A stretch of 64,000 bases of DNA. Origin: Casuarius casuarius. Its lineage: Eukaryota > Chordata > Aves > Casuariiformes > Casuariidae. Below are positions 12,842 to 24,792 of this stretch, piece by piece. The notes below the pieces were generated by a model that did not search any database, had not been told where the DNA came from, and saw nothing but the letters and a program-made list of their open reading frames with translations. Location of the stretch: the NCBI GenBank assembly GCA_003342895.1, contig PTFA01000419.1:1-64000 (forward strand). The letters run 5' to 3'. Made by a program: the position numbers and the translations under genes. Within the stretch, counting starts at the first letter, position 1; the number at the start of each line of letters is the position of its first letter.

Positions 12842-12890
12842 AAAAAAAAAAAAAAAAAAAAAAAAAGAAAAAAAGAAAAAAAAGAAGAGA
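12842..12890 (+). repeat. A-rich homopolymer tract
   Basis: A run of about 25 A followed by G-interrupted A blocks (GAAAAAAAG repeats). There is no AATAAA or gene-like sequence upstream on the plus strand to suggest a retrocopy tail. Confidence 0.9.
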
Positions 12891-15800
12891 CAATGCTAAT
12901 TCTTAGTACAAAACAAGGAAAATCCTTGCCTTTTAAGGAATAGCATGATTTTGTGGCTGCCAGTTAAACATATTCCAACTAGAGATAAGATGCAATTATT
13001 TAACTATGAGACTTACTAAATATTAGAAAAGGGTTTTTTTGTTGTTGTTGTTTTTTTTTGGNTTTTTTTGTTTTTTTTTTCCTAAGAGATGCAGTGAATT
13101 ACTAATTTCTTGACAGGCTTTAGCTGATCACTCACAAATTATCACCTAAAGAAATTACATGGACTTTGAGAGAGGTCAAAATAGTAAATGTAATTACTCA
13201 TCTGGACTTCAAATGTAGCAGTCTCATATCTTTAAATGTCTACAACTGATACCATGGTTGAAAAGATACTAAACACTACATGAGTAAGATTAGGATGAAT
13301 TGCCAACTTTACACTGAAGGGGTAGAAGGCACTATTGTTATTGAAAATCTCACAGCAAGTGTCTTAGACACAAAAATGAAAATTTGCTCTTGAATTCCAC
13401 CTAGAAGCTGCCCCCTTGGGAATCCTTTCATGCAGAGCCAAGAGAACTAAGGTTGTGGGGGGGCTGTTGTTTTCCCTCCCCCTCTCTCAGTTCCAAATTA
13501 TAGTTAACATTAACTACAACCACATTTTTCAGTGTATGTTTATTCACATTGTTTTTATATTCTACATCTTCCTAAAATGACACATTCTTATCATTGTTTT
13601 ATGCTTTGCTGATCTGTAAGCAAGTTCAGTATTGAGCTCTTAGGTGTCAAAGTTGGAGTTTGAGCTGACACTGATTTAAAATGGATTGGTTCATGATAGT
13701 TCACAGTGTTGAGCTTGGGGTGACAAATCTTTAAGAGAAAGAATCCTGAGTGAACACATTTAGAACTAGCTTTTTTTTTCTATGAAGCATTATATAGAGC
13801 ATTGTAGATGTTCTTGAGCAGTTTTTTCTCAATTGTAATTAGTCTTTTCCTGTGAGCTGTGCTCCAGAGTTTAACTAAACAAACTTTTTTATATGCAAAA
13901 TCAACTCCTACTTATGTGCTGTATATATAAAAGAATCTTTTTGTTAATAAGTTCATATGTTGTAAAACAGGACAATTTTTTATCTTAAAACATTTTTTTG
14001 TCTATTTTCTAATGTTTTCATTTTTAATAATTGGTCACAAGGGTCTTTCTTTATTTTCTAATTCAAAGAAAATGTCTAAACAACTGAATATCATTCTAGA
14101 TACATTAGCAAATATCCAACATTTATTTTTTTCCTACTTTTGTTCTTGTTTTCAAGTTTTTGTTTTCAGTAATAGTCACTCTCAAATTTTTGTGTAGTAA
14201 AAGGAAATAACATATAGTGTAAAATCAGAAAAGATTTGTAAATTAAGTGGATTTATTTACCATACCAAAATAACATGTTAAAGTATAGTATGCTTCAAAA
14301 CTGTTACTATGGGAAAAGTGAAAAGGAAAAAATTTGAAGGCTTGAGAGTCTAAAGGAAGTAAGGTATAAAATTCAGTGTAAAGGAAGAGATATAGCTGAC
14401 AAATGAACAAAAATATGTTCACCAATACTGCTAAATGCTTCACAGCATTTTTCAATGATATTTTGAAGAACTCTATAATCCTTCAGTGTTAGGGATGTGT
14501 GCTGATTGTAAATTGTTCACTGTTTTTATAAACTGTGTCCTATAATACTGAAGAGGTGACATAAGGCATGCATAGGCTAAGTAGACAATTCAATCAAGAC
14601 AGAATACAGTGAAGGTAAAATTTAATCTGAACAGATTGTCTCCCTGGAAGTGTTACAAATAAAAAGCCAGTGGTCAAATTTAACACCTCTAGCATCCAAA
14701 TATCAGAAATATCTCCTTTGTCTGTAAATTCTTCCCAGGGAACTGGTGGGGTTTTTTTTCAAAAATGGCTGACATCCAGTTGTTTTTCTACTGTACACAG
14801 GTAGTAAACATATTATTTGTACACATTTCAGCCCTGTTTGCTATTCTTAATGCTTTGGTATAGACAGTTGACTAAGTGATCAAAATGGCCAAGGTCATTA
14901 ATTTCAATGCACAAATTTGTTATTGAACTAAATGAAGTCCCATAACCAAGGGATTTTAGTAACCAGGCAAAATTTAACTGTTCTGATTATAAAATTATAA
15001 TCCTCCAAACTTCTGTCAGGCTCTCATTTGAGTTGGGAGATGACAATATCAATACATGCTTCAGGATAATTTTACAGAGGCTTGGAGTTCTGTCTCTTGC
15101 ATTTATGCTATTGATTCTGTCTTCAGGAAACTGAACAGTGTGGTACCTGTTTGTTGTTCAAGCCTCACTAAGATTTAGAAACTACATGTAGAAGTCATCT
15201 CACAACTTTAGATATCCACAACTCAAACACCAGATCAGAACTAGCTGTCCAGACTTTCTTTATAGAAAGACAAAATTGATCTGAGCCTGAGGCATCCTAA
15301 ATGGATATTCTAGAAGAGTCTTTCTGTTGACTCTAAATAGAATCTATTTATTTCTTATTTATAGCTATTTATATTGTAGATATTTAAGTTAGTTGAAATG
15401 AACCATAAGGTTTTTTTTTTTTTTTTTTTGTCTTTTTTTCGCCCATCAGTTTTCTATTTCTTCAGAAGAAGTTCAGCATAGAAGGAATGCAAAATACTTG
15501 GGGTAAGTTCCTTCTATGGGTAAAGAGATGCAACCCAGTTCAGCTATTCCCTAACAAACTATAAACTAATCCAGATGAAATACTTGTAACCTTTCCTCCC
15601 TCTACTTCCTTTTCTTTCCTGTACAGTGGAATAACTTAAACAGAAAAGCATTTAATGTGTGGGGTAGGCAAGGCTTAGAATAATTTAATAAATTTAATTA
15701 AGCTCAGTTGGTTCCATTTCTTCATCCACCATGTGTATATTTAAAAGCTCTGAATAAAATGTGCCCTTTCAGCAGCAGTCTAAAAAGTCAAGTTTCCTAT

Positions 15801-16565
15801 TTGCAAGTGTTTGCCCTAGACATCAGACAAGAGTAATGCAAAGACTAGTTTTTCTATTCTTGAGTCCAGTGATTACTGAGCTATTTTATGCAAAGAGATA
15901 GCTTTGATGTCAGGAATGAAGATGTCACTTTTCCTACACCAGAATGTCATGTAATGCAATGTACAATGCAACGTTACCTTCCCATCCACTGGGAGATGTG
16001 GGTATAAATTTCCAGTAAAAGAGAACTTGTTCTTTGTCATTCGTATCCGGTATTCCATAAATATTCTGATAACTGGAATAATAGTTAACAGGAATAACAA
16101 TGATTTCACAAATCTTTAAAGTCAAAACAGATTTTTTGTTGTCTTCAGAGTAATTGTTTGCTTGTTCTCTGATTTTGGAATACTGGGTGAAATGTGGCAA
16201 CTAAACACTACTCCTCTGTATTATCCCCTAAACCTTTGGACAATTCAACTGTGTATGCAGCTGAGGCATGTAACCGATGGATTACAGGTCAAGTACAGAG
16301 GTCAGAAATCTAACAGTGAGCATTGTAATGCTCAGAAAAGTCAGATCTGAGCTCAGTTTGTCTAGCTTCTACAACATGCCAAATTTGGTGTGAATAACTT
16401 TAATTCACTCACAGAAGAACTTACCGTCAGGTGTTTTTGTTTATTGGTTGGCTGGTTAGTTTCTTGTGTGTTTTTGGTTTGTTCGTTTTAATTAAAAAAG
16501 GAGAATTAAGGGACTTTAATCATCTCACTCCAATATTTTTACTGTATTAGCTTTGTCTACTGTAC

Positions 16566-16787
16566 CTTAACTGCTTGATTGAGATTGCTTGCATTCCTGT
16601 TGCAGGGATATGCTTTTCTGAGGAGCTGGAGAAAGGCAACAACATTCTCCTGGAAACAGTAACAGCGGCTGAGTTCAGGAAGGCCTTCCTTGTAACTAGC
16701 GAGGTGAGAGGTGCTGACTGTGGAGCTGAAGCATGAAGCCCAAGCTCTGTGCCACAGCCTTAGAAACAGCGGAGATCTCTTCCACAT
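16566..16787 (-). CDS. Weak candidate coding exon, unidentified
   Basis: A locally GC-richer island reads as 74 codons on the minus strand from an ATG at 16787, preceded directly by an in-frame TAA, to an AAG|GTACAG donor-like site at 16566. The predicted N-terminus (MWKRSPLFLRLWHRAWASCF) is basic and hydrophobic, like a mitochondrial or secretory leader. The later part (ENVVAFLQLLRKAYP) could form an amphipathic helix. A second reading uses an acceptor-like CTCCACAG before 16717 and a different, also open, frame. The plus strand is open here too, so the lack of stops is partly just base composition. I recognise no family. Confidence 0.15.
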
Positions 16788-19221
16788 TTATTACAAAGAC
16801 AGAACAGGGTTATTAGCATAGCCTCTCTCTGACTAGTTCGTCATATGATGATCCCTTTCTGTTTTATGTTCTCCACAAAATAAGTCTAGATCAGTGACTT
16901 TTCAGAGCATAGAAATTTTCTTAGTAGCCTATCCTGTGGCTGGCTAACTATTCCAACCTGGTCATCACCCAAAGTGATGGAGTTAAGCACATAGCTTTTA
17001 ACTCATATGCATTTAAATTTAAAGCACCCAGCACTGAGTAAGGCAAACCAAAATTAAGAACCTAAGTTCTTTGGATAGTAGGTACATAGTGCTGTAAGTC
17101 TTTAGAATATTGTGATCCAGTCCTACTATTTCAGACATCCAGACAGCTAGTGATTTTGAAGCAAATGTGTAGTATTTTTGCTACTTCTGCTATTTTGCAT
17201 TAAATTATGTACTATATAATTATAAATAGTGAGCTCAAAGAGGCAGAATGCGGATGAATCTTTCTATAATATCTCAGTGTTGTAAAAGAAACTACTGTCC
17301 TCAGTCCTGCAGCTTCTACATGAATATTAACTTTTCTATGTGTATCAGCACCAGTGAATAAAATTTCCTCTATTTATTTTTAAACTACTTGTACTCATTC
17401 AAGACATTGTCCTTTATAAAACTAGAAAAAAAAAATTGTTTTAAAAAAAAAGAAAAAAATCTCCTATAACAAAAAAAAAAAAAGGTATTTGCTTCGGAAA
17501 ATGTCAGTTACCTAAATCCAAGTGGACTTAACAGTGTCCTTCATTCTGTACTCCAATTGTACCTGTCAATTTGATAATATTAGTTTTTGTTTGAAATACT
17601 TTCATGGCAATATCTCCAGGGCATGAAAGTTGTCCTTTGTTGTCTTTTATAAACAAACCTCTGTTATACTTAACTATAAAATAGACCCTATGAAATGAGA
17701 TATTTGATTTTACAGCAATATTTTTTGACTGTGGGCCATCTCATATTAACCTATAGATAAGCAATTGTCAGTCCTTCACCCTTCTGCAACTGATGCCCTG
17801 GAAATATGGAAAATGTTTCTACTATTTTTATCTTATTTATCTATTTTTATTTTAAGAGTCTTATTTTAATACAGATGGACTTCTGAAAACTTCTGGCATT
17901 AAGTATTGTTTAAAGAATGCATTTCAAAAATTAAACTTGAAGTCATAACACTTCATAAGTTTCCTGAAATACAGTGTTCCCACTTCTGTTACAGCAGGGT
18001 TGATAGACTACATTTAAATTGACAAATTCATTGTGCCCATTTCTCTGGCACTGAGACTGGTGATTATGGAGCAGTCTTCATTAGTTCTGCTAAACTCTCT
18101 TACTCTTCAAAACAAAGTGGCTGTATACAAATGTCTATTGAGAAAGGTCCAGGAGAAATAGTGTCTAGAAGATCTGGCTCAAGCAAATCTCTGACAGACA
18201 CCGTTTAACAGCATATGTGCTCGAGTTCCTGTGCTGGGCAGCATTCTCTGACAGTGTATATCAGCAGTGGTTGACAACATAAATGGTGTGGTGGTTTGAA
18301 ACACAGCTAAAGTGAGACACGGTACTTGGAAGCTTTAGGTTGTTATCAGTTGGTTTCAAGAGGACCTTCTTTTTAGGAGAAGCTAAAATAGTGGTTTTCA
18401 AAGTGTAGTCTGGATTTTTTTTAGAGTATGCATAAAAAGTCAAAAACCAAAGCAAGCTTTTTGTCACAAAAAATGTTTGAGGTCCACAAATGAAAAGATG
18501 TTGGAAACTATTGAATGCACACACCAGGGGCTTGGATAGGAAAGGAAGAGGTTCTGGTTTAAAAGGAGGACAGGCTCCATACAGAAGAGCATTTAAGAGG
18601 AGAAGGCAATATGACTATGCTTACTGATGCATACTCAGCACATTAGGGAATCCTATAGCCTCAGTTATTTGGAGCGGAGTTCTGAGTGGGCTATATCACA
18701 GCACCGAGCATTTGTTTGTAGGTTTCCTTCACTTGGAAACAAAGGTACATGTAAGGAGTCTGATGCCTGCCATTATCTAGCCCTAATACAGTGTCAGAAC
18801 ACACACCTAGACCTGTGGTTTCAGAAGTGTGCCTAGATCTACCAATTCAGATTTCAGTACTGTACCCTAAGTCAGAACATAATTGTCTTTATTCTCCCCC
18901 ACTCCTGCAAAAAATAGCCACTGGGTTAACAGAAGTAAAATTGAGAACTTTCCATTATGATGCATAAAGTCATTTCTAAAGAGTGTGTCTATTGTCAATA
19001 GAGAAAATTAGAATAATTTTATTTAAATGAATTAGGACTAAACAGTTTACATCAGATTAGAATCTGGAAGGGACCAATTATTATGAATAGACATCCAGTA
19101 TCCTTGTCTTCATAGTAAAAAATTGGCTGCACTTTTTAATCACATTCATTTTCCATTGTGCAATTTTAAATGTGTAGATACTTAAATATATGCTTTTGAA
19201 TTCAGCAAAAATCTCAATAAG

Positions 19222-19256
19222 CTATAATAGAACTTTTTGAAAGTTCTATGTTATAG
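19222..19256. repeat. Short imperfect hairpin
   Basis: CTATAATAGAACTTT and AAAGTTCTATGTTATAG pair as a 15-bp stem with one two-base bulge around a three-base loop (TTG). It is too short for a typical microRNA precursor. Confidence 0.7.
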
Positions 19257-19969
19257 TATGCTTAGGAGGAAAAAATGCCAAAGGAAATTTTAATTCAAAA
19301 AATGTTGCAAGCCACAGAAAATGAGACCAAGAAGAAAAAAATCTGTTCCTTATACTTACAGATTAATAAAGATGTTTTTAAAATGTCTAAATAATTAGGC
19401 TGAGTTCCCTTTTTTTAGGTTTTTCAGGTTATAAATACCATATTTAATGTCCAGGTTTGCTTGCAGTCATACCTCCTCAAATATATTTTTTAAGGAGGGG
19501 GGGAAGTATCAGTGAAATGTACAGTGCTTGTGGATTTTGAAAGATGATAGAGGGTACAGCTAGACTGTGAAGAATTCTAACCTCCTGTTTTATACTGAGG
19601 TGTTACCTGACCATCTGATTGTGTCTATATTCACTGGAACTTCCAGTCCGGTATTTGAGACTAGGTAGTTCACTTAGAAAACTGGTCACAGATAGAAGGA
19701 TAGTCAGCGCAGTGGTCCAGACCTCATTTATATTACACAGAGAAGTGTGGGAGCTATCAAGTACTTTCTAATACTGTTGACAGAGAAAAGGCATTGCCAA
19801 GAGTGCTAGGTTTGGAATACATATGGCTTTGCAGGGATGGGGAAGGAGGACTTAGTTTGTCTTAAAGCACAATACAATTTTCAGCATCTATCTCATGGTC
19901 CAAAGGGCAAGAGACTGTGTTAGGTGACCAAACCCTTCAACAAACAGTGACAGATAAAAATATGACATC

Positions 19970-19996
19970 TTTTTTTTTTTTTTTTTTTTTTTTTTT
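19970..19996. repeat. T homopolymer (27 bases)
   Basis: An uninterrupted T run after TATGACATC and before CTTCC. Reading from the minus strand it would be an A tail, but no retrocopy is recognisable beside it. Confidence 0.9.
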
Positions 19997-22900
19997 CTTC
20001 CAAAATAACCTTCAGGAAAAAGTTAGAGCTCAAGAAATGGTTTCATGACAGATTAATTTGTGAATACTAACAAACTCTATTCTTAAATATTTTAATTCCA
20101 TTTTTAACAGTGTACAGTTACTTGAGATCCTTAAAATGAAAAGGAATGGTCATGGTTTAGCTGACGAAGAGATTCTGCTTTCATATACCAATTAACTAAC
20201 ACACATATAGGATGAAAATAAAACCCCCAAAAGGATGGGTTATCGAAATACTGTAAATAAACCTACAGTCATATATTTAATATCTAATTTTAACACCATG
20301 CGTGAGATTAGCACAAAGGAAGTCTAATGTACAACACCTATAATAAAATAAAAATTAGATATCTAAGAGAAATGTAATACTTGTTACAGCCATTAATGAA
20401 AAGAATCTTTTCATTTGAAGAACTTTAAATGCTGAACTGTTATCTTAAGATGTCGATCCAAATAATGATGACTTACAACTAATTTGCTTTAGGAACTGGT
20501 GTGAGAGATGTGATGAATAAGGTCAAACATGATTTTTTGACCTTGGATTTATTTATTCTGCATCTTAACTCTTTACATCTATCCAGTTACCTTTGGAACA
20601 GCAAATTATTTCTACAGAGAACACTGACAATGGCTGAGCCATTAGCCATTATTTGTTAATGACCTCCATCATGAATAAATATTGCCATTAACATAATGTA
20701 GCATGCAGTATATCACAAAAAAATCAGGAATGATAAAACTGGTTTTATGACACTAATATCTCCAGAGCCTCCTGGAAGATACATTTCAAAACCTATTGTA
20801 GTCAGATTTGCCGATTTTCAGTGACCTTTGGGTCAGGCTCCAACGGTTGAGAGAATCTCTGAATCCCACAGACCTACTTTAACAATTCTTATTGTTACTG
20901 GTTAGCACACAAGCTCAGTTCAGTGTACAGCTTTCCAGTAGTTGGTAGGGCATTCCTGCAGGGAATCTGAATGTTAAATATAATTGTTCCGTGTAAAGAA
21001 CGTAGGTGGGAAAACTTTGTTTTAGCAAGAATAAATAGGAAATTTGGGGCTGTTTGAAAAATATATTCAGAAAGCGAATACTAATAGGTAAGTTGTCTTC
21101 AAATGTTCTGAAATGAGAAAGGTAGTGTAGAAGATAGTTGAGACAAAGAGAAATATTAATAAGCTTACAGGTAAAAATGCAAAATACTTTGGGGGAATGG
21201 AGGTGAATGAAGCTGTCAACTAAAGTGTTTGAAAACAAAACAAAATGAAAATCTCACATAACACTGCATATAACCCACAAACTGACACATCTGACTGGTT
21301 AAGATGAGAAGTCTTACATTTTGCAAGATCTGTAGAGGTAAATTGACATTTTAACCTAAAAGGTCAGATAAAAGATTCCATGTCACAGACATGGCACCGA
21401 GAATACAAGTCAAAGTAGATTTGTACTTAACATAACAGTACTTAGAAATCTGAGACAAAATGTAATTCTGGAAGACAGTCTGCTACCTATTTACATATGA
21501 GAAAGACAATTAAAATGAAGTATATTTCATTACTTACACTTATCCAAAAGGGAACTTTAGCTAATGCTGACATTTTGCTTCTAGTTGAAGTGCATTTTAG
21601 TGAAGACAACTGTGACTGAACTGATAAAATTCAAAACCTTTTCACAGATAAATAATTTAATTGGACACAGATTAGCTGAGTGACATATACTGTGTGACTA
21701 TGTCTACTTTTATCTTTTTAAGATAATTTATCAAATACGTTCACCATTTTTATAGTCCAATTTAAATAGCAAATGAAGAATAATTGTCTCAAAGTTAACA
21801 TGTGAGGTAATTTGTAGACACTTGTGAGTAGATATATCCCAGGAAAGGTGTGAATTTGACAATATCCATATGCATAACATGTATGATATGTATGTTACAA
21901 GATGCAGTATGCGTAACACATGATATATTACAAAACGCATTATGAACCTTATCTGAGAATCCAAATTTATTAATAAGAATAATCTTTCTGTTGTGAATAA
22001 ATATAAGGTTTTGTCTCTCTTTCATCCCCACAAACTAGACAAAATATCTCCCTTGAAATTAGGAGATATTACTCTGGGACTTAACAAACATATGTGAAAG
22101 CTGCACAACTTTGTGTTTTTTCTCGGTCTCCATATTTCTATATCAGATGAAGACTTTGCCTCAGATCTCAGATTTACAAGATTTTCATGCTTTAAATTGA
22201 TTCCTCACCACAGAAAATATTTTTCCCCACATTAATGTTGAAATTAGCTGAAATACTCATTTTGGAAAGAAGCTTGTAAGTTTTGATTTATTTTGTCATT
22301 TCTTTTTTTTCTCATAAATAAGACTATTTCAAACTAAGAAGTTATATCACTGATGTTAAATAACATTAAATTGTCTAAAATATGTGCCTGATAGATCTGT
22401 TTAAACATTTGGTTATAAATTTAATTTACAACAATGTTCTGAAATACATTTAAATTTACAGGTGAAAAATATACCTTCAAGATTCAGTTAATCTAGCCAA
22501 CCTATTATGCAATTGTCTACTGCCTGCAAGGTTTCACACATTCACCTGTAGATCCCATAAAAAGGTGGATAGGAAAGCACTAAACTTTGTCTGTTTTTCT
22601 TTTTTCTTTCTTTTTTTTTCTCCACCTTGAGTGGAAAAATATTTTTCTGCGAGAAGCAACTTTATCTTCCAAACATTATTCATTGTTTTTTTCTAGATTG
22701 TTGGTTATAAGTTTATGATCTTGTCTATGACAGTTATGAAGACTGGTTACAATATTTTAATGAAATAAATTTTAATAGATATTTTGATTTGATTAAACAA
22801 AATTCTTCATGAGAACAAAGCCACGTCAAATGACATTCTTTTGTATATCAGATTTTGTTGAGGTTGAAACATTTGATCTTGTTTTCATCAACATAATAGT

Positions 22901-23104
22901 TATGGTATGTTGATAACTTAGATGCTTGTGTGAAAGAACTTTATTGAAGCCATAATATATTTTGATCTCTTTTTAATACTTAATTTCATTAAAAATTCTG
23001 GTTTTGCAAATTTCTTCTTCCTGAATCAAAGCCAAATCGGTTTTCTTTGTTTAAAGGAACACTTATTTTATGTGGCAGATAAAACTCCACACACTATATA
23101 ACTA

Positions 23105-23420
23105 AGACCTGAAGTGATCTTAGAAGGTCATCAAACCATTGACTTCCCCAAAGAAAAATACTCTATACTTAAAACATTCTTTATGATTATCTGACCTGCT
23201 TTTAAAATCTCAACTAATGGAGATTCCTCAACCTCCTTATATAATCTGTTCCCATGATCAACTACCCTTATATGTGGAAAGTGTTTTCAACAGCATGTTT
23301 GTATTATGTCATACTCTTGTAGGCTTTTAAATATAATCTGGCTTGCAGTTACTTTGTCATAAATCCATTACCTAAGGTAATGCTTGTCTATTTTAAGGAC
23401 TCCTCGTCTTTCATTGTTAC
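23105..23420 (-). mobile_element. Old CR1 LINE 3' fragment
   Basis: A strongly diverged CR1 tail on the minus strand. The order of phrases matches the reversed 3' UTR of CR1: a GACCT...AAGGTCATCAAACCA block, then GGAGATTCCTCAACCTCC, then AATCTGTTCCCATGATCAAC, then ACCCTTATATGTGGAAAGTG. Divergence is clearly higher than in fragment B, so this is an older insertion. The higher-coordinate boundary is uncertain. Confidence 0.6.
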
Positions 23421-23825
23421 AGCTTGCTTTTACTGGGAATTTTGTTTCCTGCTAATACCTTTACCCTGGGACAACACTTTTGCTCAACTTCACTGGCATT
23501 TATCTGGCACAGGTAGCAAATGACTTCTAAAGCACTGAAAAGAAAATCAGTTTTTCTATAGTTTTTAGTTAGCATATAGATGAAAATTAGAAGTAATATA
23601 CCTAGATAAAATATGGGTATGCACAGAACAATGAGAATGATAACTTTNTTCATTGCAAAGAAAGACTATCAAAAGAAGTTTGCTAACTGGCTTATATTTT
23701 CCCACTCTCTGCAAGTTGTGCGATCACCTCTGCTTAAATTCTGTTTGTGTTCTTGCTGTGGGCAAAACAGTCTTGACTCAAGGAATTTCACTTACTTTGT
23801 TGTCAATTAATATAAATGTTGATTA
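23421..23825. other. Non-coding stretch with one undetermined base
   Basis: No gene is seen. A single n lies at 23648 in the short word CTTTNTTC. The sequence is unique and AT-rich. Confidence 0.6.
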
Positions 23826-24560
23826 CTGATTCAGGTACTGAGAAACAAAGAAGACATAAACAATTAAACAAACACTTAGGGAAACATCTCTCCCCCCCTT
23901 TCCTCAGGCTCAACTTCTGTCCAACACCTTTCTTCCCCCTTGTCTCCACGTGTTTTCATTGCTCCTGATAGTCCCTTGCGCTTCTCTCAGTGAGTCCATG
24001 GGAGGTGCAGGACGTTGGGGTCAGCGTGTAGAGGCTTCTTCTGCCACTCCTGGCTTCCTCCTATTTTCCTCTGCTGCTCCTGGCATCTTACTGATTTCCT
24101 CTGCTCTGGTGTAGGTTGACCACGGGCCACAGTCCCTTGAGGGTGTCCCTGTCTCTGCATGGGTTGCCTATGGGCCATGGTCCCCTCAGAGGTACCTCCC
24201 CCGGCATGGATCACCTCCCTCGAGGAGTGTGCCTCCGGCTGCGTCCCCCCCAAAGTCCCCTTCTGCTTGCCTCCTCTGTTGCATTTCTCCATATGCATCT
24301 ACCCAAATTTATCCTCAGTTATGCCCTCCCACATCTCCTCCCGTGTCTACTGCCCCTAGCAGCTATGGCCCTTTCTTAAATATGTTTGAATAGAGGCACC
24401 TATATGCTTCTATGACAGGGTTGCAGTTTTGGCACATGGTGAGCTGTTTTCATCTGTTTCATAGCTGGCTGGAACAGGCCATGACTGATTCAGGCAGTTC
24501 ATGGCCTTCCCACAGGCAGGGCACTCTGCAGCCCACTACTGTGTATGCCTGCTTGCAGCA
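23826..24560 (-). mobile_element. Probable solo LTR of an avian endogenous retrovirus
   Basis: A 700-bp block with clearly higher GC and CpG than its surroundings. On the plus strand it starts with a C-rich tract and GGCTCAACTT. It then has a run of degenerate 48-bp tandem units (24104-24152 and 24153-24200, then a partial unit to about 24238) sharing the words CTCTG..TRGGTTGMC, GGGCCA and TCCCYT. It ends with TTTCTTAAATATGTTTGAAT and a GCACATGGTGAGC region. This order matches, from memory, the reverse of a widespread bird ERV LTR whose sense strand ends near an AGTTGAGCC stretch. No internal gag/pol/env sequence is present, so it would be a solo LTR. Exact ends and target-site duplications were not found. 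Confidence 0.5.
24104..24238. repeat. 48-bp degenerate tandem repeat inside the LTR-like block
   Basis: Two full units and a partial third. Units 1 and 2 align over their whole length with roughly two-thirds identity (GACCACGGGCCACAGTCCC against GCCTATGGGCCATGGTCCC). Tandem units like this are typical of retroviral U3 regions. Confidence 0.65.
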
Positions 24561-24588
24561 GCACTGCTTGACTGAAGAACAGGAGAAA

Positions 24589-24616
24589 AAAAAAAAAAGA
24601 AAAAAGAAAGAAAAGG
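24589..24616. repeat. A-rich tract
   Basis: A run of A interrupted by G (AAAAAGAAAAAAGAAAGAAAAGG). It separates the LTR-like block from the candidate exon at 24644-24792. Confidence 0.85.
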
Positions 24617-24643
24617 ACTAGTAGATAGCGGTTTACCACTTAC

Positions 24644-24792
24644 CTGTAAGTGATGAACAGTCTGCAGTGGTTTTGCCACAAACGTGTCATTCCCGCTGAG
24701 GAGCACAAACTGTTTGAGCAGGGGATTCATTTCACTTTGGCATGGTTCAATTTCAGCCATCTAATCTGAGTTACTCATCCCAGTCTCCTGTA
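24644..24792 (-). CDS. Candidate coding exon, unidentified
   Basis: On the minus strand an ATG at 24760 opens 39 codons that run straight into a perfect donor, CAG|GTAAGT, at 24644/24643 (phase 0). The peptide starts MAEIEPCQSEMNPLLKQF and ends KPLQTVHHLQ. Its third-position base use is more GC-rich than the surroundings, as in real exons. Upstream there is an acceptor-like CTTTCTATTCACAG before 24792, and an in-frame stop (TAG) directly precedes the ATG, so the first part would be 5' UTR. I recognise no protein family. About one perfect 9-base donor is expected by chance in a window this size on two strands, so this stays a candidate. Confidence 0.2.

Larger units (their letters stand above)
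7126..16565. other. Non-coding AT-rich stretch with simple repeats
   Basis: No gene is recognised. The stretch contains A and T homopolymers (9549, 9941, 12842-12890, 13035-13080, 15412-15430) and a TG/TA microsatellite at 9040-9140. Open frames up to about 90 codons occur on both strands without splice sites, family motifs or coding-like codon use. One undetermined base lies at 13062 inside a T/G-rich run. Confidence 0.65.
16788..23104. other. Non-coding AT-rich stretch
   Basis: No gene is recognised. It holds A-rich runs at 17425-17485, a 27-base T run at 19970-19996, and a short hairpin at 19222-19256. The area around 20620-20720 has a homeodomain-site-like texture (repeated ATTAGCCATTA, TGAATAAATATTGCC) that could be a conserved non-coding element, but nothing proves it. 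The 107-codon minus frame at 20915-21238 is AT-driven and looks like chance. Confidence 0.65.

Noticed and set aside
16606..16703. Plus-strand exon-like reading (TTCCTGTTGCAG acceptor, GAG|GTGAGA donor, 32 codons)
   Set aside because: Occupies the same bases as the minus-strand candidate; neither is recognised. Three open frames in one GC-richer patch show that the lack of stops is not informative.
20915..21238. 107-codon minus-strand frame
   Set aside because: AT-driven Phe/Leu/Ser/Tyr-rich peptide with no motif, in ordinary unique sequence.
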